Of a DNA stretch of 37,324 nucleotides, positions 35,801 to 37,324 are shown piece by piece. Numbering within the stretch: position 1 is the first letter of the stretch; each line of letters starts with the position of its first letter. The DNA is taken from NCBI GenBank assembly GCA_001872725.1, contig MNWR01000062.1, positions 1 through 37,324 on the forward strand, read 5' to 3'. The position numbers and the translations under genes are program-made. Origin of the DNA: Proteobacteria bacterium CG1_02_64_396 (GTDB lineage Bacteria > Pseudomonadota > MNWR01 > CG1-02-64-396). Below the pieces are notes generated by a model, which was not told where the DNA came from, searched no databases, and was given only the letters and a program-made list of their open reading frames with translations.

Positions 35801-37324
35801 CAGGCTGGTGACCGGATCGACATTCACCGTCACGGCGACCGTCTGGCTCAGGTAACCGGGGGCGGTCACGGTCAGGGTGCGTTGCCCGGCGGAGACCCCC
35901 GCCAGGGTAAAGCTGCCCGCCACGGCGGTGGTGGTGTGGCCCAGACCGTCGCTGACGCTGGCGGTCGCGGGTGAAACGGCGCCGCTCAGCGAGACCGTTT
36001 TGGCCACCAGGGTGACCACCCCTTTGTCGACCGGGGTGGCCGCAGAAACCGCGACGGTCGCGGCGTCGCTCTGCCCCACGTAATCGGCGTGGCTGTAGCC
36101 AATGCCGCCGGTGTAACTCCCCTCAGGCAGGTTCAAAGCCCACTGCCCCACCGGATCGGTGGTGGTGGTTTGCCCCCCCAGCGAGACGAGCACACCGCTG
36201 TTGTCGGCCGCGCCCGGCAGCACCACACGACCCACGACCGAGCCGATGGCGGGATCGAGGACGATGGCGCCGGGGGCGGTGAAGGTGCCGGTGTTGTTCA
36301 GCACCGTGATGGTACGGGTTTGGGTGACAAAGCCGGTTTTGCTGGCCTGAATCTGATAGGCGCCATCGACCACGCCGCTGAAGGTGAAGGCTCCGACTGC
36401 GTTGCTGGTGGTGGTGAGGTTGATTCCCCCGCCCCCGCTCAGGGTCAGGGTCACGCCGCTGTGGTTCACCGCCCCTCCCCCCAGGTTGACGGTGCCGGTC
36501 AGGGTCAAGGCGGTCAGGGCGATGGGGGTGGCGCTCAGATCGGTGGTGGCACCGGTCGTCACCGTCGCGGCGGCGACCCCGGTGGTGAAGCCGCTCTTGA
36601 TCGCGGTCAGGGTGCGGCTGCCGACCGGGCTGCTTAAGGTAAATACCCCGCTGGCGTTGGTGGTGGCGGCGTTGCCCAGATCGTCGGCAACGCTCACCCC
36701 GGCCAGCGGGGTGGCGCCGTTTTGCACCAAGCCGGTGATCGTCCCGGTGTTGCGGGTGAGCGTCAGCAGGCCGGTGTCGGTGGTCTGACTGGCCGTGACG
36801 GTAAGGCCGGTTTTCGATCCCGCCGCATAGTCGGCGTGGGTCACGGCGATTTGATAGGCGCTGCCTGCCTGCACGTTGGTGGCCCAGACGCCGGTGGCGT
36901 CGGGAATCGCGGTGGCCAGGGTGGTGGTTCCAGCGCTGTTTTTCACCGTCACGCTGGCCGCTGCGTAATCGGTCGCGCTCCCCTTCGCCAAAGAAACCCG
37001 CCCTTGCAAGGTGCCGTAGGCGGTATCCATCGCCAGGGTCGGAGCGGTGGTGGCGGTTTGATCGGGCACCACCACGGTGAGGCTGCGGGTGGCGTAGCCG
37101 GTCTTGGCAAAGCTCAACGCGTAGGTGCCGGGATTCAGGCCGTTGAAGGCATAAGCGCCCAAGGCGTCGGTGGTCGCGGTGGCGCCGGAGCTGGCCACGG
37201 TGACCACCACCCCGGAAAGGGACGCGCCGCCGGTGGTGGCGGTGACCGCGCCCGACAGGGTGCGCTGGGTCAAGGCGATGTTACCGACGGAGGTCGCGGC
37301 GCCGTGGGTCACGGCGGCGGTCAC
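26834..37324 (-). CDS. Giant multidomain surface/secreted protein (carboxypeptidase-regulatory-like, Calx-beta, FG-GAP, RTX-like), N-terminus outside window
   Basis: About 3,496 codons are visible; the frame is open to the right edge, so start and signal are missing. In order (numbering from the edge): 1-1635, serial carboxypeptidase-regulatory-like beta-sandwiches, with L-T-Q-R-x-L-[ST]-G-x-V units repeated every 260 residues in part; ~1640-1735, a divergent bacterial Ig-like domain; ~1740-1840, cadherin-like; ~1840-1928, PKD-like; ~1940-2045, Calx-beta; ~2050-2520, seven FG-GAP repeats; ~2525-2575, RTX-type Gly-Gly-x-Gly-x-Asp; ~2700-2808, a second Calx-beta; ~2815-3300, seven more FG-GAP repeats; then an RTX-like G-G-Q-G-D-D segment and C-terminal domain. 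Calcium-binding Asp/Asn are plentiful. It is probably a secreted adhesin-like protein, perhaps type I secreted; no secretion genes are in the window. Base composition resembles the neighbours. Confidence 0.93.
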   Translation of the reverse strand: MTAAVTHGAATSVGNIALTQRTLSGAVTATTGGASLSGVVVTVASSGATATTDALGAYAFNGLNPGTYALSFAKTGYATRSLTVVVPDQTATTAPTLAMDTAYGTLQGRVSLAKGSATDYAAASVTVKNSAGTTTLATAIPDATGVWATNVQAGSAYQIAVTHADYAAGSKTGLTVTASQTTDTGLLTLTRNTGTITGLVQNGATPLAGVSVADDLGNAATTNASGVFTLSSPVGSRTLTAIKSGFTTGVAAATVTTGATTDLSATPIALTALTLTGTVNLGGGAVNHSGVTLTLSGGGGINLTTTSNAVGAFTFSGVVDGAYQIQASKTGFVTQTRTITVLNNTGTFTAPGAIVLDPAIGSVVGRVVLPGAADNSGVLVSLGGQTTTTDPVGQWALNLPEGSYTGGIGYSHADYVGQSDAATVAVSAATPVDKGVVTLVAKTVSLSGAVSPATASVSDGLGHTTTAVAGSFTLAGVSAGQRTLTVTAPGYLSQTVAVTVNVDPVTSLAITTPGVLNVALTQRALSGAVAMANGTSTAGVVVSLSGAPGTYSGSVVHDPISNTGALLVANIEPGNYNLTLSQSGFVAQTIPVSIVDGVATYTLPGTITLQAATGTLTGRVVLPNATENGGVVVTATGPAGSYTTTTDPTGVWLLTLPEGNIESVQYGHADYVTQNDAAVSVGTPAVIASNSPVDLGSTSLTAKAVSISGVVTPATATVSDGLGHTSTAVAGAFTVANVPTGTRTLTVTAPGYLGQAVTVTVSVDPVSGLAVTTPAAINVVLTQRALTGSVAMANGTTTAGMVVSLSGSAGTYTGSVTNGAGNIGTLSVAGIEPGNYNLTLSQAGFVTQTIPVSIVDGVATYTLPGTITLAAATGTLTGRVVLPNAVENGGVVVTATGPAGSVTTTTDPTGVWLLILPEGSVTSVQYGHSDYVTLADAAVSAGTPAVIASATPVDLGTSSMTAKAVSVSGTVSPSGATVSDGLGHTALASAGAFTVTGVPTGTRTLTVSAPGYLSQALTVSVSVDPGTGATVTSPAAINVTLTQRMLTGTVAMADGSTTAAVSAMLSGSAGSYLGTVTNGVGNIGVVNVAGIEPGNYNLTLSQSGFVTQTIPVAVVDGIVTYAVPGTVTLQAAKGTLSGYVVLSGQNDHSGVTVTASGVAATSDVSGYWQLDVQAGSVASVTFAKTGFLTANDTSGYLVANAATTRVGIRTLLPATGSIAGSVVDDLGAPIANATIVVSTALGSATAISAGNGTFTVTGVPVSTNATLTVAAGHHASASQTAITVTSGATTTLGAPIALSRLTLTGTAMLLGASDYSPISLQLLGTAIPNATINAVTGAFSFFGVGSGSYQLQVGAPGYVTQTIPVTILVDQNYALLSPITLARNQGVLSGVATKSGATDHSGILVTLTDTNTNSYTTVTNALGQWQKTVPAANYTQIDYSLADYIAVADTAGYNLSQGDQLTATTQTLTLNAGTVAVTTDDGTNKLGAVDVTLQSANHTYTATTATDGTGQVAITGVIAGTYTLSAQKSGYGNAQVANVVVTTAGTTQTLSLAVNQLSGTLNLEEGSDHSGVTVSLKDQTGTTLGNTTSAVDGSFTLNGVTAGNYRLVLTPASADYTSRTINVTIVGNEGLVLVETIALSKTNFAYDRDHLTFATIQGQNDTAASIRYNLNLPTVLTRGTAVTWSSNQPGLIDASGVVTLPLSTDTPAVTLTATDSATSATVKSFSLVLAVDYAPKFDLGSSAIWNLNEDFGVGYRTLAAHNANGEAITYAIENVVYTFVSDPAAPSLFSDYAIDAVTGELRLDSAANLHGLATLTISATTVDQVATVALTVEVAAVADPIAVDLQAPSSVALGQTVLLDASNTNDVDGDAQYNWQITAQPVGSTQSLSGTEQTIGFTPSISGTYSILLTASNGAGTPSTSVDVKVLPSLKIVENPATPTISVGNIAVTEGSNAVFYVSIADHPNDPVVFDYVTSDGSARVDLDYQRVRGSQVSIPPGLASTHQITVPISVDQLPEADETFFLNIVNLQGAFESNVEAQGTITYEPLDLNVLTGVNGAKVPMTTAGYWDDRPIAGVGDVNGDGYDDFAVSESTFNGYQGRVFVVFGKPGLGVYGAVDVAAMTPGSDYIVITHGSYGRLGAAIAGADIDQDGYSDIIVGAPYASVVGSYGGGIYVIYGSASPVDVDISSATGVTKIGRTTASAYMANNIRVVGDVNGDGYPDLLIGKNAQSDRAYLVYGGHLSTTTPIDLDAISGTGQGIQLNVASSTSLGSDLSAAGDVNGDGYADFMIGENTAIAASGSYAGKVYLVYGAPTLPGTIDLTTSAGVTISGAYYNWSGDALSHGDINGDGYSDLLIGGRYGSSWQGDVAAIWGGPALEAVGTIDLATDLYATGLGVRYVGDHGGSLSYFGQGMASPGDLNADGFDDIVVGAPGSDAVAANVGEVFVFYGGASLPGVSYASGLDGSNGYAITGQVLLPKIGTYVTSTGDVNGDGYPDVAFSNESRSVNYLVYGNNLTNQITHLVAANETRAGTAGRDVMKGAGGNETLIGGGGNDVITGGPGGDVIHVTGTDFARVDGGAGLDRLVFDQADTILDLTALRPEQIRGIEIIDFGGTAANQVVLDANTARWLNRQSDRGVVIVAAGADDKIDFGAESWSASTAGATTTPAGLIGDLGTQYGMPQGANQLSLGDVSLWVDAHMPTYPSIVVQDVAVNEDKGEVRIRVARDNGLYVSSVQYATTDGTALDGTHYTGQSGTLTFYLGELVHEVVVPLVKDPQFEPDAQFTLDLSSPSNAIVATASGTVTIHDNTIDLTQLDPEKVSTLDASSGWYPIGYAVGTAGDLNADGFEDFVVTGGYGAGYRANIVFGQANAAKTLAALDLATPDGTTTVAIDGLLSYGLSFSPSCGDFNGDGYDDVLIGDPFFSVGGFGTNTYEGQVLVIYGQPHVAGVSTIGTAGVLNVTTMTAADGVTFSGALAQDRLGQSVAFAGDMNGDGWDDIVTGTPFVDVGPNADAGRANIIFGAASPSSAALSAANSIELYGASINNGQFGVSVATAGDVNGDGYADAVIGAQYENVFHGKVYLVQGGAALAPGVTPTVRTILPETYSFYFGISVAGGGDINGDGYSDLVIGASSAQTTIGMTLYLGGGCVDVVYGSATFASLDLSTTPLDGTNGFTILGSTLNGAAMTLGDKVAMVGDINGDGRDDIAMGSSLYTTGLDQVSMLYGGSVAGATLDVTQITPSQGFTVQGTFPDEDLGSAIVGGTDWNGDGFADLLLGARGYALGNSTVGRAYLIYGNDFSGIRNYYGTSGNDGNSGGISGSAYYYLLQGNDTGNVVTAPDFIFGGQGDDKILINAGSIDTVAFYAAGVPTGKYVGGRGLDSLEFYYGTGTVDFTAANKLPNTFTGFEMINLRKVGEPTGINSNETIVINATRMRQMMDSDRHTFWIRGDVSDAAVVSGGPWTEVVLDGDPLYNTYTWNGGNLTLKVDSQMVVGGKLTLN
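27470..28850 (-). repeat. Second set of seven FG-GAP repeats (integrin-like propeller)
   Basis: Seven copies of a G-D-x-N-x-D-G-[YFWR]-x-D-[ILVFA] motif lie near 28790, 28580, 28340, 28130, 27950, 27710 and 27510, about 180-240 bases apart. Each is preceded by F/Y-G-x-A type strands. Seven is the number needed for one closed integrin-alpha-type beta-propeller, each blade carrying a DxDxDG-like calcium loop. Confidence 0.88.
29600..29760 (-). repeat. RTX-type nonapeptide repeats inside the giant gene
   Basis: The encoded segment reads G-R-D-V-M-K-G-A-G-G-N-E-T-L-I then G-G-G-G-N-D-V-I-T-G-G-P-G-G-D-V-I-H-V. These are about three tandem G-G-x-G-x-D-x-[LIV]-x calcium-binding repeats of haemolysin type, followed by an R-V-D-G-G-A-G-L-D-R-L stretch. 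A similar, shorter segment (G-G-Q-G-D-D-K-I-L-I) follows the second propeller near 27270-27310. Confidence 0.85.
29790..31140 (-). repeat. First set of seven FG-GAP repeats (integrin-like propeller)
   Basis: Seven G-D-[VI]-[ND]-x-D-G-[YF]-x-D motifs lie near 31090, 30870, 30670, 30480, 30280, 30060 and 29850, spaced about 190-230 bases. Typical examples are G-D-V-N-G-D-G-Y-D-D-F-A-V and G-D-L-N-A-D-G-F-D-D-I-V-V-G. The set follows a Calx-beta domain and precedes the RTX-type repeats, the same order as in the second set. Confidence 0.88.
33930..36240 (-). repeat. Tandem 780-bp coding super-repeat (about three copies)
   Basis: Corresponding positions recur at an exact 780-base offset: the GACCGGAATCGT motif begins at 33989, 34769 and 35549, and the bases around it are nearly identical in the last two copies. 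Each unit encodes 260 residues made of three beta-sandwich subdomains with landmarks T-L-T-G-R-V-V-L-P-N-A, V-S-D-G-L-G-H-T, L-T-Q-R-A-L-[ST]-G and E-P-G-N-Y-N-L-T-L-S-Q. The copy nearest 33930 and the continuation beyond 36240 are more diverged. The high DNA identity points to recent duplication or gene conversion. Confidence 0.9.

Noticed and set aside
33930-36240. Regular direct repeats as a possible CRISPR array
   Set aside because: The period is 780 bases, in frame and protein-coding. There are no short repeats with unique spacers and no cas genes.
37056-37260. S-G-A-T segments in the giant protein as flavinylation sites
   Set aside because: They lack the Asp three residues before the Ser/Thr and lie in repeated beta-sandwich strands rich in Ser, Gly, Ala and Thr, where S-G-A-T occurs by chance.

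Overview
The window looks like a chromosomal segment of a GC-rich Gram-negative bacterium, most likely a proteobacterium. The evidence is GlnD with its full domain set, a YbhGFSR-type ABC exporter, LexA, DinB, an NtrC-type regulator with a plausible sigma-54 promoter, several lipoproteins and several outer-membrane beta-barrels ending in Phe. I cannot assign a genus. No rRNA, tRNA or CRISPR array was seen.

Layout. (1) 1-303: the 3' end of an IS3-family transposase, cut by the window edge. (2) 342-10650: a minus-strand block of nine genes. In transcription order these are a TPR/beta-barrel outer-membrane protein and a FecR-domain protein behind a strong-looking sigma-54 promoter; a sensor histidine kinase and an NtrC-family regulator; then an apparent five-gene operon (two lipoproteins, a TlpA-like thioredoxin, a DUF4266-like lipoprotein and a DUF3570-like barrel) closed by a perfect hairpin terminator. 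Two proteins of this operon carry the D-x-x-[ST]-G-A-[ST] signature used by ApbE for covalent FMN attachment, so I read the block as a regulated envelope redox locus. (3) 10850-15196, plus strand: glnD, an EVE-domain gene overlapping it by 4 bases, and a beta-hydroxyacid dehydrogenase. (4) 15225-21226, minus strand: a YbhG-F-S-R exporter in which the normally fused double ATPase YbhF is two genes, and in which three of the intergenic gaps are filled with REP-like or MITE-like palindromic DNA. (5) 21316-25105: a damage-response group made of lexA, translationally coupled to a catalytically degenerate Y-family (ImuB-like) protein, a convergent LOG-family gene, then dinB. (6) 25127-26780: a HAD hydrolase and an outer-membrane barrel. 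(7) 26834-37324: the 3' part (about 3,500 codons) of one giant surface-type protein, open at the window edge.

The giant protein has an N-terminal stretch of carboxypeptidase-regulatory-like beta-sandwich repeats, including a 780-bp tandem super-repeat. This is followed by Ig-, cadherin- and PKD-like domains, and then a duplicated module of Calx-beta, exactly seven FG-GAP repeats (one integrin-like propeller) and an RTX-like segment. The two most unusual parts of the window are the flavinylation-motif/NtrC locus (2) and this giant duplicated-propeller protein (7).
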